NCBI GenBank assembly: GCA_029224185.1
Contig: CM055196.1
Location: 10,520,509-10,584,508 of the forward strand
DNA from: Karalla daura
Taxonomy: Eukaryota > Chordata > Actinopteri > Chaetodontiformes > Leiognathidae
Direction of reading: 5' to 3'
Length of the DNA: 64,000 bases
Shown here: piece by piece, positions 37,819 through 49,700 of the stretch
Layout of the letters: the number at the start of each line of letters is the position of its first letter
Position numbering within the stretch: the first letter of the stretch is position 1
Notes under the pieces: model-generated
The model's input: the letters and a program-made list of their open reading frames with translations, nothing else
What the model was told of the DNA's origin: nothing
Database searches by the model: none
Translations under genes and position numbers: made by a program

Positions 37819-40800
37819 ATGGCAAAACACTGGAGTGCTGCGCCTTTTTTGGCGTTAGTACTGCTAGTGTGCTTAGGCAACACAGGGATTGAAGCTCAAG
37901 GCTGGAAGCCTGCTCAGCCGCCAACTAACCCACACTGGCCTCCATCTCCTCCAGTCCAGCCTGAACCAGAGAGGCCACCAACGTATCCTCCAGCCCAGCC
38001 TCAACCAGGAAAGCCATTATATCCTCCGGTCCAGCCTCCACCACCACAGCCTCCTACATATCCTCAGGTCCAGCCTCCACCACCAAGGCCTCCTACATAT
38101 CCTCAGGTCCAGCCTCCACCACCACAGCCTCCTACATATCCTCAGGTCCAGCCTCCACCACCGAAGCAGCCAACATATCCTCAGGTCCAGCCTCCACCAC
38201 CAAGGCCTCCTACATCACCGAAGCAGCCAACATATCCCCAGGTCCAGCCTCCACCGCCACAGCCTCCTACATATCCTCAGGTCCAGCCTCCACCACCGAA
38301 GCAGCCAACATATCCTCAGGTCCAGCCTCCACCACCAAGGCCTCCTACATCACCGAAGCAGCCAACATATCCCCAGGTCCAGCCTCCACCGCCACAGCCT
38401 CCTACATATCCTCAGGTCCAGCCTCCACCACCGAAGCAGCCAACATATCCTCAGGTCCAGCCTCCACCACCAAGGCCTCCTACATCACCGAAGCAGCCAA
38501 CATATCCCCAGGTCCAGCCTCCACCGCCACAGCCTCCTACATATCCTCAGGTCCAGCCTCCACCACCACAGCCTCCTACATATCCTCAGGTCCAGCCTCC
38601 ACCACCAAAGCAGCCAACATATCCCCAGGTCCAGCCTCCACCACCTAAGCAGCCGACATATCCTCAGGTCCAGCCTCCACCACCAAGGCCTCCTACATAT
38701 CCTCAGGTCCAGCCTCCACCACCTAAGCAGCCAACATATCCTCAGGTCCAGCCTCCACCACCAAGGCCTCCTACATATCCTCAGGTCCAGCCTCCACCAC
38801 CTAAGCAGCCAACATATCCTCAGGTCCAGCCTCCACCACCAAAGCAGCCTCAGGTGCAGCCCCCAGCACCAAGGCCCCCTACATATCCTCAGGTCCAGCC
38901 TCCACCACCAAAGCAGCCTCAGGTGCAGCCCCCAGCACCAAGGCCCCCTACATATCCTCAGGTCCAGCCTCCACCACCAAGGCCTCCTACGTATCCCAAA
39001 GGGCATCAGCCTCCACCACAACGGAAGACTACGTATCCTAAAATGCCCCCAAAGGTTCCTATTTTTCCTCAACCCAAGAAAGGTTCTGTCTTTCCTCGTA
39101 CATTTTCCAAGTACGATCCCCAAGAGCCACAAGTTACCCCACCACAGGGCCCTCAGGAACCATATCAACCTCTTCAGCCATCTGACATTAAGCAGCCTAC
39201 TTTCCAAAGCTGTGAAGTGGAACAGAGCCAGAGAGTCGCATGTGGTGGTCCTGGTATTTCTGCTGCTGAATGTCAAGCAATTAGCTGCTGCTTTGATGGA
39301 CAACAGTGTTTCTTTGGGAAAGCAGGTGAGAAGACTTGTTGAGGTCATGTTGACAAACTTTGCTGCGCGTGTGATTGTATGGAGTAAAAGCCACAATCTT
39401 ACGGCAAGAGCACAATACTCAGAGACAACAACAGCTTCTGTAACAAAAACAAATTATATTCTATGAAATTAAGTATATTCTAACCATTCTCGTGAGTGTG
39501 CTGAGCATAGCATTAAGTTTATGGCATATGTGACACCATTATAAAGTAGGCTGCTCCATTTGGTCTCTATGTTTTAACTAACCAACGTCTCATTTTTTGC
39601 CACCAGTGACTGTGCAGTGTACCAAGGATGCCCAGTTCATTGTGGTAATAGCGAGAGATGCAACTCTGCCCCACATTGATCTTGAGTCACTATCACTGAT
39701 GGGAGAAGGTCAAGGCTGCACACATGTTGATTCCAATTCCAACTTTGCCATCTACCAGTTTCCTGTCACTGGCTGTGGCTCATATATCACGGTAAGATAA
39801 AATAAAATTATATATGTACACACACACACATATATATATACATATATTTATGTGCGTGTTACATATTTTCTGATTTTATTTTTTGTAGGAGGAGCCCGGT
39901 TATATCATTTATGAGAACAGGATCACATCTTCATTTGAAGTTGGAATTAGTGAAATTGGAGTTATCACCAGGGACAGCAGCTTTGAGTATGTGGTCATAT
40001 GTGATTGCATTTGAGATAGTTTCAGAGTTTTTGAGTAAGAAATATAATTCAAGTTTTCCCCTGCAGATTTGTCTTCCAGTGTAGGTACAGTGGAGTTTCT
40101 GTTGAAACCTTGGTTGTGGAAGTATTCCCAGGAGGAGATGGTCCTCTTCCAGTTGCTGCTCTTGGACCCCTCAGTGTATACATGAGGTTGGGCAATGGCC
40201 AATGCACAGCAAAGGGTTGCAATGAAGGTAGTCTCACTCAGTTGTTGCATTCATGGATCATTTTGTAATGTTTACCGTCACACTGACTGATATCTCTGCA
40301 CTTGCAGTGGACGTGGCCTACACCTCTTACTATACAGATACAGACTATCCAGTGGCCAAGGTACTGAGAGACCCTGTGTATGTGGAAGTTCTTCTCCTTG
40401 ATAAGACCGATCCCTTCCTGGTCCTGACTCTTGGTCGCTGTTGGACAACTGCAAGTCCCAATCCTCACAGTCTGCCCCAGTGGGACATTCTGATTGATGG
40501 GTAAGTACAGTCTCACCTGCTGTTGTTTTGAAGCCAACACACTGAATATTATCAAAACAAAGGTTAGAAATGTGGTGATGATAAATGTTTTGTAAAATAC
40601 AAATATGCCAAAAATTTGACACTAGCCAACAGTATCTGCCACGGATCAGTAAGCTGTAATGGAAATGCTGACATCTTTCATTTCGTTGTCTCCATCCAGA
40701 TGTCCATACAGGGATGACCGGTACATGTCTGCACTGGTTCCAGTCGACCATAACTCTGGTCTTGACTTCCCAAGTCACTACAAACGTTTCCTCTTCAAAA

Positions 40801-41172
40801 TGTTTACCTTTGTGGATCCAAATTCAATGCAACCCCTGAAGGAACAGGTAACGATTGAAAGATGAAGAAGCACTGTGAAAAATGTTGCATTGCTCTGCCA
40901 ACTCTGTTTTCTGTTTTCAGGTGTATATTCACTGCAGTACAGCTGTTTGTGTTGCGGCACCAGGACACAACTGTGAACCATCCTGCCTCAGAAAGAGTAA
41001 TTATTTAACAAACTAGCTGCAACATTTGTGAGGAAAGTTGATTAAAACTAACCAATGTTTTCATGTCTGTCTTTTCTTGCCAGAGAGAGATGTTGAAGCT
41101 GTGGAGCAGACAACTCAATCGAAGGTTGTGGTTACAGCTGGACCTGTGAGCATGAGCATGCCAAGGCAGTAA
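37819..41172 (+). CDS. Choriogenin H-like / ZP4-type egg-envelope protein
   Basis: Structural glycoprotein of the fish egg envelope. Exons: 37819-39325, 39607-39791, 39889-39986, 40067-40227, 40308-40500, 40700-40847, 40921-40996 and 41084-41172; 818 residues. Order: signal peptide (AAPFLALVLLVCLGNTGIEA), a Pro/Gln array of 13-residue units of the type PTYPQVQPPPPRP (about residues 30-400), a trefoil domain (SCEVEQSQRVACGG through CQAISCCFDGQQC), and a ZP module from VTVQCTKDAQFIVVI. After it comes a consensus furin site, RKKRD, in the last two exons, then only 26 residues without a membrane segment. Lack of a membrane anchor plus Pro/Gln repeats plus trefoil is the architecture of liver-made, oestrogen-induced choriogenin H, whereas ovarian ZPs can differ. 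The start at 37819 was chosen because it opens the signal peptide and follows the TATA box at the right distance. The paralogue name is uncertain. Confidence 0.92.
38157..38992 (+). repeat. Tandem repeat coding for the Pro/Gln array
   Basis: The 39-nt units are arranged in part as three 135-nt (45-residue) higher-order copies, marked by TACATCACCG at 38211, 38346 and 38481. Farther right the units alternate KQP and RPP endings, and two near-identical copies of a shortened PKQPQVQPPAPRPP variant occur at about 38839 and 38909. Confidence 0.9.
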
Positions 41173-43210
41173 ACAAAGAGTGTCAAGCTCAAGGATTTTG
41201 CTGAAAACAGTAAATTATGACTTAGAGCATTAAGACTGTTTGGTCCCTAGTAATAGAAAATGACAATGTGTGCATTTGTATTTTTCAGTGTAGAAACATC
41301 TCAAATTACTGTCGTCACATCTGTGCAACTAAACTGGTTATGATGCACTTTAAAAACTCATCTTCTTATGCAAACCCTAACAAACTCCAAACATTTTGTC
41401 AACATTGTGTCAGCACAGCACATTGGTATATTTTGGCTATTCATTGGGTCTATCGTATTGTCAACCCCCTATTTACATAGAGGTAAAAAGAATATAAGAA
41501 TCATCCCTCAGGACAAATTAATTCAGCACAACACCACAAGATAATACATTTTCAAATATTACTGTCTATGTGTCTGTCATTCTTCTGTTCCATCATGTTT
41601 CACAAACATTTTGTTTGACAAGTGTTTAAAGAATCAGAAATGTACAACAGCAGTAAAAGTTTTGCAAAGTCAAAGTTCTTGTTCTAATGTCCTTTGTATC
41701 GTGGGAACACTCTATGCAGAGTGAATCATACACTGTTAACACTACAGAAGAAAATACTTGCGACAAAATACTGGTAATACAGTCAACAGTCTCAATTACT
41801 ACACAAATGAGTAGAAGGGTGGGTTATTTATTCACTAAATGCATCATATTATTGTCTTGTATAGTGTATTCTGTGTAAGAGTTAAAAAAGTAAAACATAG
41901 CTCAAATAATGTATAGAAATGTGAATTTTCAGATGCAGATCTGCAATTTTCAGATCCACAGAAAAGCAATAACAACCGATAATCAATCTACATGCAGTGA
42001 CTAGATGTAAACAAAGAAGATGCACTAGTCCTACTTTCATTTTCCAGTTTATGAATAGTGGGTGCTGGTGATGGTATGAACAAAGTCTAATTTGTAGGAG
42101 AAGAAGGAGAAAGAGGGACAGCGTATGTGTGAGAGTTTGTCTGAAAAACAGTGTTTACTGCTGCTCTCTTGGCCAGGTTACTCTTGAAAAAGAGATGTTT
42201 TTTAATCTCAATGACCTCATGTCCTGGTTAAATTGAGGTTTAAATAAATTAATTGGTTAGTTTCCAGTGACATGTTTGTGCTTTTACATATATAGCTACA
42301 TATATATAACCCTAGTTGTTGTCATCATCCATAGCCATTTGTCAGTATGCATTCTTCTCTTTCTTGTGCACTTTAAACATGTCATCAGTAGTCAGTCAGT
42401 AGTAGAAGTTCGCATCTGATGTGAACTAGAGAGAGTTCAATACCGCTGATGTGTACTGCTCCGCCCATACAATAGCTGACAGTCCGAAACAAACAAGTTT
42501 TCTTAATTTCTTAAGCGAAAATACGTCAACCTATATACTAACCTATATACTATAATAACCTAGTACCCTTTTTCCACCAAAATGGCTCCAATGCTGGTTC
42601 CAGGCTGGTTCTTGAGGTGGTTCAGAGCTAGATTATTGCAACAAGAGCTAAATCTTTACCTCATATTATATTACACATTGAAACAAAAATTAAATGCCAT
42701 TCCCCAAATCAAGTCAATATTGTAATAATAAACTTGGCATTATGTTTAGCCAAAGCCCATATTGTAATGGTAAATTCTCTGATCAAACATTGTATTTTCA
42801 GCGCTTTAAATATCGGCCACACCGAAATCAACTAAATTAAAATGCCACATTAATTCTTGCAAACATGGTGTTGTAATTCAGTTCATCATTTTTAGGGTTT
42901 CCCATCCTAAACGATAAATAGGACAATGATTCAGTAAGAAATCAGTGCTCTGATCTGAGCTTCAGTTTAAACTTGTTTATCAAAATATTTTAGATATAGG
43001 TATTTAGATAATAACACATTACCCGTAAAAATACTACCACATCTAATAGTCTGCTATGTAATTTGTAGTTACAGTAAGCAGTGGAAGTATGAATGAAAAT
43101 GATTATAGCAGGCAACATAACTGCTAGACAAGTGTACAGACAAATAGATCATGCTGAAGTGCAACATTACAGATTGAGAGAAAAGATCAATATGGCTGCT
43201 CCTTTGCGGT
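41173..43210. other. AT-rich spacer after the ZP gene
   Basis: No coding pattern apart from the repeat at 42155-42260, listed separately. The ZP poly(A) site was not pinned down. Confidence 0.6.
42155..42262 (+). repeat. Teleost repeat 3' end (CTCTTGGCCAGGT type)
   Basis: Contains TGCTGCTCTCTTGGCCAGGT, TCTTGAAAAAGAGAT, TTTAATCTCAATG, CCTGGTTAAATTGAGG and TTTAAATAAAT, the diagnostic string of a very common teleost interspersed repeat, probably a LINE 3' end. Confidence 0.75.
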
Positions 43211-44225
43211 TGTAAAATAAACATTTGGTGACAAATAAAGTCTAGGGACACAAAGACCTTTATGAAAGGTTTTGGTAACCTAAACGTTGGACTTGTCAAC
43301 AAATACTTTTATGTCATGTCAACAAATACTTTCATGTCATGCTGCCATCAACCCCAGACAATTGATCCGGCTTGACACGTGTCTTCCCTAAGTCCCGCCC
43401 ATATATCCCATTTCGTGAGTTTGTCAAATGCATCCATTGCCTAAATAATATAAGAAAACGTTACATAACCCAGCCCCGAGGCCTTTTGGCAATTGGAAAG
43501 GCAGAGAGCTGCGATTAGTGACACTGCTGATGTGCTCTGTCAGGAGAGAGGTCCAAAAACTGTCTCAGCCACCAAAGATTGTTCCTCATCCTCAGCTGCC
43601 CTCAATATCCAGGAGCTCCAAAGGCTAAAACAGTTCCTCTAAAGCTTCCTCAGTATGTTTGTTTGGTGCCATGAATCTGCTGATTCCCTCAGCAGATTCC
43701 TTCCACTGACAAGGTAAGTTGGGGGAACGCAATCTCCTGTCCTAAGCTGTGATGTGTCACAACGTCTAATGTGCAGGTGCCAACAAGTCGTAAACTGTGT
43801 TACTTGGAACAGCAACAAAACACTGTTACTTGGAAAAGAAAAGTGAGTTTTTTTTAATTTCTGTAATTACATGATGATGACTGATGCAATAAAAAGGGCA
43901 ATTGAAAGGGCAAAAGTTTAAACTCCTTGAATCTCCTTGGGAAATTGTATTCCACATCCTCATTTTTTTCACAGTAAATATGTCTTTTAACCAATAATCC
44001 CACCCATGATGTGTGCAGTTTTCCAGGCATGCCCAGTTCACTGAGCCAAAGATACCACTTTTGTAGCAGCCAGAGATACGACATTTGCGAGAAAAGTTGA
44101 ATAAAACTGGCCATGTTTGCATGCCTGTCTGTAGAGAGAGATGTTTAAGGTGTGAACCAGAGGTACTGAAGGAAGATCACGGGTACTGCTGGACCTGTGC
44201 TCCAGTAACTAGCAAGGAGTCAAGA
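43211..44225 (+). pseudogene. Decayed second copy of the ZP gene
   Basis: Pieces match the intact gene in order. 43211-43290 resembles the ZP upstream flank at 37381-37450 (GTAAAATAAACA, CACAAAGACC, AGGTTTT). About 43560-43650 reads QPPKIVPHPQLPS and then hits a stop, like a worn Pro/Gln segment. 44030-44095 resembles exon 2 (ATGCCCAGTTCA, AGCCAGAGATACGACA against GATGCCCAGTTCATTG, GCGAGAGATGCAAC). 44100-44225 resembles the start of the last exon and its intron (GAGAGAGATGTT, GCTGGACCTGTG). The middle exons are missing and the frame is broken, so it cannot make a protein. Confidence 0.65.
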
Positions 44226-46040
44226 TACCAAGATCCAGAAAAGCGGGTACATTAACAATTGTTCATTTATTAGTGCTGTGAAATGAAACGGACGTGCTGT
44301 CCAACATTATGCTCCTAAAAGTATCATAAGAAGGATATTAAGGAAAAGTATCCTAAAAGCAAAATCCATAGTCAAAACAAGTTTGACCTTCATGTGCTGA
44401 ACTTATTTCCCTGTTTGTGTTCAGTAGAGTATTCACCTAATAAAACATGTGTGACTTGATTAAATCCATGCAGTGAAATCATTTATTTGTTACTTATTTT
44501 TACTTTTTCCTGTGGAGATCAATATTCGTCCTGGTCATCTTGTGACAAAATGTATATATATATTACAAACTGTTGCAAATGCTTGCACGTTCAGCATTAT
44601 TCCAGCTTATCCCTTTGCCAGATTTGTTCTACTAATGACCTACAGATCCAAAACACTATACATCTAAGAGATCTGCTTTGCTTTGCAAACTGGAAAAGAT
44701 CTGACCGTCCTCTAAATGTAATCTCATCTGGGGGCCTTGCAACGTACAATGCATGGATGTAATACATTTGTCTAACGGTTGTGGACTTGTTCTCATGTTT
44801 CAGTCATTTCTCAGTGTTTCTATCCAGATGTTAAAGATCATACGGCTCCGCAAACTCAAAATTCTGATTTGTGAGTGCTTTCCTTCAGATTTTTCAGAGT
44901 GAAGGTCGTGCTTTTCTTGAAGTCGACTGTGACAAGTTTTTTTGAGCTGTACGTTTATTTCCTTTCGTCACTTATTTGTCAAACGCAAAACAAAATAAAC
45001 AAAGTGTTCAAAGAAATGTATATGACACTTGAAATTGAGAATGCAATGTCAAGAAAACCAACCCTTGGATTCCTGCAACTGAAGACACAACACATCAAAC
45101 TTTGGTGAAGGGGCGTGGACTCATATTATTGCGGTGCTTCCGTGACCAAAGTGACAGCTTTATTTTTCCAAGGAGTAATGTTACATCACCTCATATACTT
45201 TGATTTGAGAGAGACATTCACCAACATGTCACAGTTACTATCAAAATATAGATTTCGTCGAAAGAAGTGTAATGTATACAATCAAATCAAAATATTCGGA
45301 CTTTTATCGTGTGACACAGCACTTATTGCGATATATCAGGTTCTGTATCAAAAGTTACGTTCCCTTCCACTGAGCTGACAATGTAACCACCAGAGGGCGG
45401 TGTGATCTCAGAGAAAGTCTGTCAATCTGTCACAAAAATGCTGTTGTGGCCAGCGAGTGTGCTGCGCATTTCAGACCTCTTCCAGGTCAGATCATTTACT
45501 GCAATTTAACCGAGCAGGAGGGTGATTTGATCACACGGTACGCATTGTTTGACCCATGTTTGTCAGGGAAACTGTTCCATTCATGGAGAGACAGTTCCTA
45601 GTCAACCATCTATGATTGTCTTGCAAGTGAAACTCGGGGGCGTTCACGCGCTGACCTCTCTTCCGCTTGTATCGAAGTAAACTAAAGGGAACAGCTTGCA
45701 GTGGCAAAACAGTGATGTGGCTCGTTATCAAAACTGGACATTTTATCTGAACAATTTTTAGGCACGGGTGATTAATGTTTGGTGTGTTTTCCTTTAACAA
45801 CAGAGCAGGAGAGTCTTTCTTAGTTCTTGCCATATACACATATGAATGTGGGTTTACCAACAAATCACATTAAAAAAAAAAAAAAAAACACAAACTAAAG
45901 GGAAAGAACAAGCACTGACCCCCCTCACCAAAATGTGTACACTGAACTCTTGAGTCCTCTATTGCTCCTTTCCTGCTCAGGAATGCTAAAACAGGGAAAC
46001 ACAGTGCGAACGATGTGCACCGACACTCTTCCTCTCCCCG
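44226..46040. other. Gene-free AT-rich spacer
   Basis: Only short open frames of no recognisable character. An A17 run lies at about 45871-45887. Confidence 0.5.
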
Positions 46041-46721
46041 TCAGTCAGACTTGTCCTTCTTCTTGCCTCCTCCTATGGGAACTTTGCTGACCACTGCAGA
46101 GCCGACAGCAGTCACTCCTCCAGCTACAGCGCACACTCCTCCTTTGACCAGCCCCACTCCCATCCCGGGCACAGCAGCTACAGAGGTGACGGCGGTCTTG
46201 GTGAGGTCCAGGCTCTTCCCTCCTATCCAGGCCACGCCGCCCACTGTTGCTCCTAAAGCTCCCTTGGTGGCGCCATACAGGCCCCCAGCCAACCTGCCGA
46301 ACATGCCCGGCTGTGTCTGCGGGTGGTCTTTGTTGTCTAATTTGAAAGGCAAAGGGGAGACAATATTTGGACTAGGTCTCAAAGAACTTCACCTTGTCAA
46401 AATAATGAATTGTTCAGGCTAAGACCATTACAACAACTGAACAGTGCTCATCATTGTTAAGGGATTGAAATGGATTCAATAAGTCAATTGCAATGCAAGT
46501 GGAGCAGCTGGAACATAACACTGAACAATGTGTTCACGTTTATGTTTTTTTTTCCCCCAACAAATTCATGATCATGCATTTCCAATCAACACTCAGACCT
46601 GTGCAGCAACACGACTTAAGATCTCACATATACTGTGTGTATGTCTAAATGTACCTGTGGCTGGTGGTTCATCACTGAGGTATGCAGGAGTGTCCTCAGG
46701 CACCTGCTCCGCCTGACTCAT
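46041..46721 (-). CDS. tmem263: Transmembrane protein 263
   Basis: Small membrane protein implicated in skeletal growth and growth-hormone response in birds and mammals; the molecular activity is unknown. Two coding exons, 46655-46721 and 46041-46336, give 120 residues (human 116). It opens MSQAEQVPEDTPAYLSDEPP, matching the human PSYLNDEPPE region. It then has KDHPQTQPGMFGRLAGGLYG, GATVGGVAWIGGKSLDLTKT and a long small-residue hydrophobic stretch (GVGLVKGGVCAVAGGVTAVG), ending VPIGGGKKKDKSD. Both hydrophobic glycine-rich segments of the family are present. An acceptor (TTCCAG) about 10 bases before the ATG implies an upstream non-coding exon, which I could not place. Identification is secure. 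Confidence 0.96.
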
Positions 46722-46739
46722 CTCTCTGGAAGGACAAAT

Positions 46740-49420
46740 GGCACATTTACCCACATAACCAAGCCATGACATAACATGAATGTTATACAAAACATATGTG
46801 TGCATGTATACTCTGTTGATGTGGTTCCGCTGTAAATTCAACTACCACAAATAAACAGCTTCTGAACATAATGAGCATCGCTTAAATAGAACTCACCAAC
46901 TTCTCTGAACATATTTTTAAAGTTCACAAAAACAAATGTATAAGAACAAAAAACACAGACACAAAAACACATATTTACAAGACACATGATGCATGCCTGA
47001 AAATGAGAAAGAAATAATTGGCAACTAATCGAGTGCTAACCTTTTTGTTCTTACATTTTGTTTTTAAACCACTTGTTTAAAGTGGTAGATGAGTGGTTAG
47101 CACCGAGGCATCGGAGCAAGAAGGTCCTGGGAAACACCTTTCTTTGCTGAGTTTGCATGTTCTCCTTATGCTTACACAGACTGTCTCCAGGCACTCTGGT
47201 TCTCTCCCACAGGACTAAAACATACATGTTTGTGTCAACTGGAGACTCTAAATTGTCTCTAGGTGTGAGTGTGAGAATAAATAACGTGTGTGTGTGCCTT
47301 GTGATGAACTGCAGACACGTCCACGGTGTCTTCCCTGGCTTTGCCCCATGTGTGCCGGACACGGGCTCGAGCAGATCCCAGTGACACCATGAGGTATAAA
47401 GCAGTTGTACTATACATAAAGGAATGGACTGAATAAGTCTAATTAGCTCTAGTTAATTGATTTTACATTTCGAATAAACTTCTGGCGACTCGAGGGCAAC
47501 ACGTACATTATCACAGCAGTGCCTCTAGTGTCCAGGAGAGTACTTGCTGAAACTTTTGAGAACATCTGTCTCTAGGCTGAAACAGCTTTTCTTTCTGGCA
47601 TCTCTGCGTAACTTCTGTCATTTAAACCTTACTCTGACCTTTGTCTGTACTTGCAGCTGCATATTTTCCCTATGTTTACTCCTATCTTGTATCCTGGGAT
47701 GCAAATGTACACCAGACCAACGGGATTCACCCAGAGATGCTCACTAATTTAAGTGATTGTTAAACGGCTGGGGACTGCGTAAAAGTAATTTTATGGCTGA
47801 CAATCCACAGATACAGTCTCAGGAAGGGGGTGACAGTGCAAGCAGCGTGTGTTAAGAAAATAGAGGAGCTTTACTTTGGGTGTGCTCCAGATCCTGAAAC
47901 AAGGCAGACCTGTTTACAGACTGGGACAGAGCTGTGCAAGAAAGTTCAGCGTCAAGGGCTGAAACGGAGAAACTTATACCTGGAAAATGTAATATTTTAA
48001 CAGCGACGTGGCATTAAAAAAACATTTTGAGGGAGCGACTACACCAATTTAAAAAAAAAGTGAAACAATGAACCGATGTAGTGTCGTCCACTTAATAAGA
48101 AGTCAATGACAACTGTGAACTGTTAGAAAATGGTCAAATCAGCTGGAAACAAAGGCGATATTCAGCCATTAATGGACAAAGGGAAAACAGGTCTGTGGTG
48201 CTACGTGTCTGCCAGCCAGCTGTGCTGACATGTAGCTTACTGGTAACCATTATCATCACCCTGTGCATCCTGTTTATCCCTCTCCTACAAACACGCTAAA
48301 AATATATATTTATATATATACCAACATCAACACAGGACTGATAATATGGTGTAATTTGAGGAGCCGAGGAGGGAGCTCATCTTATCTCTAGCTATGTTAG
48401 CGGACACTGTCCCGTTCACTCGGATGCTTCAAAGTTTGGACATAAAAACCTCTGCAATTTCACCTCGATAAATGTCGAGGATGTAATATTTCAAAGGCAA
48501 AATATCCCCGATTTGGTGTTTTAGCTGGGCGTTTTGCATGTGCGCTTGTTTTGCTTGTGGACGCCATAAGTTAGCATTTGGCGTTAGCCTGTTTGTAGCA
48601 TCCTCCAGTAACAGACACGTCACCACCAAAAGCTTCAGACACCACTTTTAGCGTCTCTCGGTCGATATCGATCGATTATTTCAATCCCCCCCACAGAGAC
48701 ACACACACATTCCCGCCCATGGCACTTATAGTGTAATTTCCTCCGTGAGATGAAGACAAAAGCGGTTCAGTGTTCTCACAGACAGCAGGACTGTATCTTT
48801 CATGGCTGACTGTGGATGTGCGGACTGGACTTACCTTCACTGTGTGGAGTTCACAGACCAGACTAGATGTGCTGAGAGCTTCAAAACACACTGGACCCGG
48901 GTTCCTCACTGCCTCCACGGCTCTGCAGTGACGGGGTCGCTGGTGGCAGACGTTAACTTGTGTTGTGACTGTATTTTGAAGCAGGATCTTAAGTCTCCAC
49001 CCATAAAGACCACACTGAGGTACACAGTGTGCGCTGCAGTGTGGGGCTCCTGCTGCTAGCTGCCCGCACCACTCACATTTAATGTTTCGCTTCACTCTTT
49101 CACACATACACGTACAATGTGATTTCCAAATTCTGATTTTATGAGAAAAACTGAAGAGGAGGTTTATCCCTTTATTGCAAGTTCTCACCCGTAGGAATGC
49201 GCGCACGGTAAGTTAAATGTAGGTGTGAGCAACGAGGAAATTATGAAATGGAGGTTTGTTTTGCAGAGATCAAAATAACAAAAATCCTCCAAATACGCCT
49301 CCTTTCTCCGGAGAGGAAGTGACGTACATGCCACGTTTTTGGTTAAAGGGGACCTGAAATAATATTAAAAAAACAACTTTACTTCAGCTTTGATAAATAA
49401 TTTATCCATTACCTGAATCT
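46740..49420. other. Intergenic; possible tmem263 promoter
   Basis: Contains the repeat at 47084-47395. The moderately GC-rich stretch at about 48350-49080 is the best candidate for the tmem263 promoter and non-coding first exon. No other gene is supported. Confidence 0.4.
47084..47395 (+). repeat. Teleost interspersed repeat, near full length
   Basis: Same family as 18476-18810. It contains GAGTGGTTAGCACCGAGGCA, GCAAGAAGGTCCTGGGAAAC, GAGTTTGCATGTTCTCCTTA, ACTCTAAATTGTCTCTAGGT and GTGATGAACTGCAGACACGT in order. Confidence 0.75.
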
Positions 49421-49435
49421 ACAACTTTGTTGACT

Positions 49436-49515
49436 ACCCAGTGGTGTCTGGTGGACCCAACACATGGGGCAAAAGTAGGGAAAACACCCAGGGGAGGTCC
49501 TCAGTCCATCACAAG

Positions 49516-49546
<31 letters not shown>

Positions 49547-49700
49547 AACTCAATCACAAAATTCTGGGGACAATTTTATTCTCCTGACGACCTACGCGTT
49601 CATGTTTCTGGACAGGAGGAAAATGGGTTACTCGGAGAAAACAGTCACACTCTGAGAAAATGCTTGCTCCATACAGAAATAGGAGTACTGTGAGGCAACA
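49436..49700 (-). repeat. Teleost interspersed repeat, reverse orientation
   Basis: Shows GTTCATGTTTCTGGACAGGA, GGTTACTCGGAGAAAACAGT and a GTACTGTGAGGCAACA end, i.e. the same family read backwards. An inserted (CA)n tract lies at 49517-49543. Confidence 0.65.

Noticed and set aside
38485..39396. 303-codon minus-strand frame rich in Trp/Arg/Leu opposite the ZP array
   Set aside because: It is the complement of the in-phase Pro/Gln repeat; the plus-strand gene with signal peptide, trefoil and ZP domain explains the sequence.
37889..39466. 525-codon plus-strand frame rich in His/Leu/Ser over the ZP array
   Set aside because: A +1 shifted reading of the same repeat; it crosses the exon 1 donor and has no recognisable domain.
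46015..46422. 135-codon plus-strand frame opposite tmem263
   Set aside because: Antisense shadow of the tmem263 last exon, which matches the family residue for residue over long stretches.
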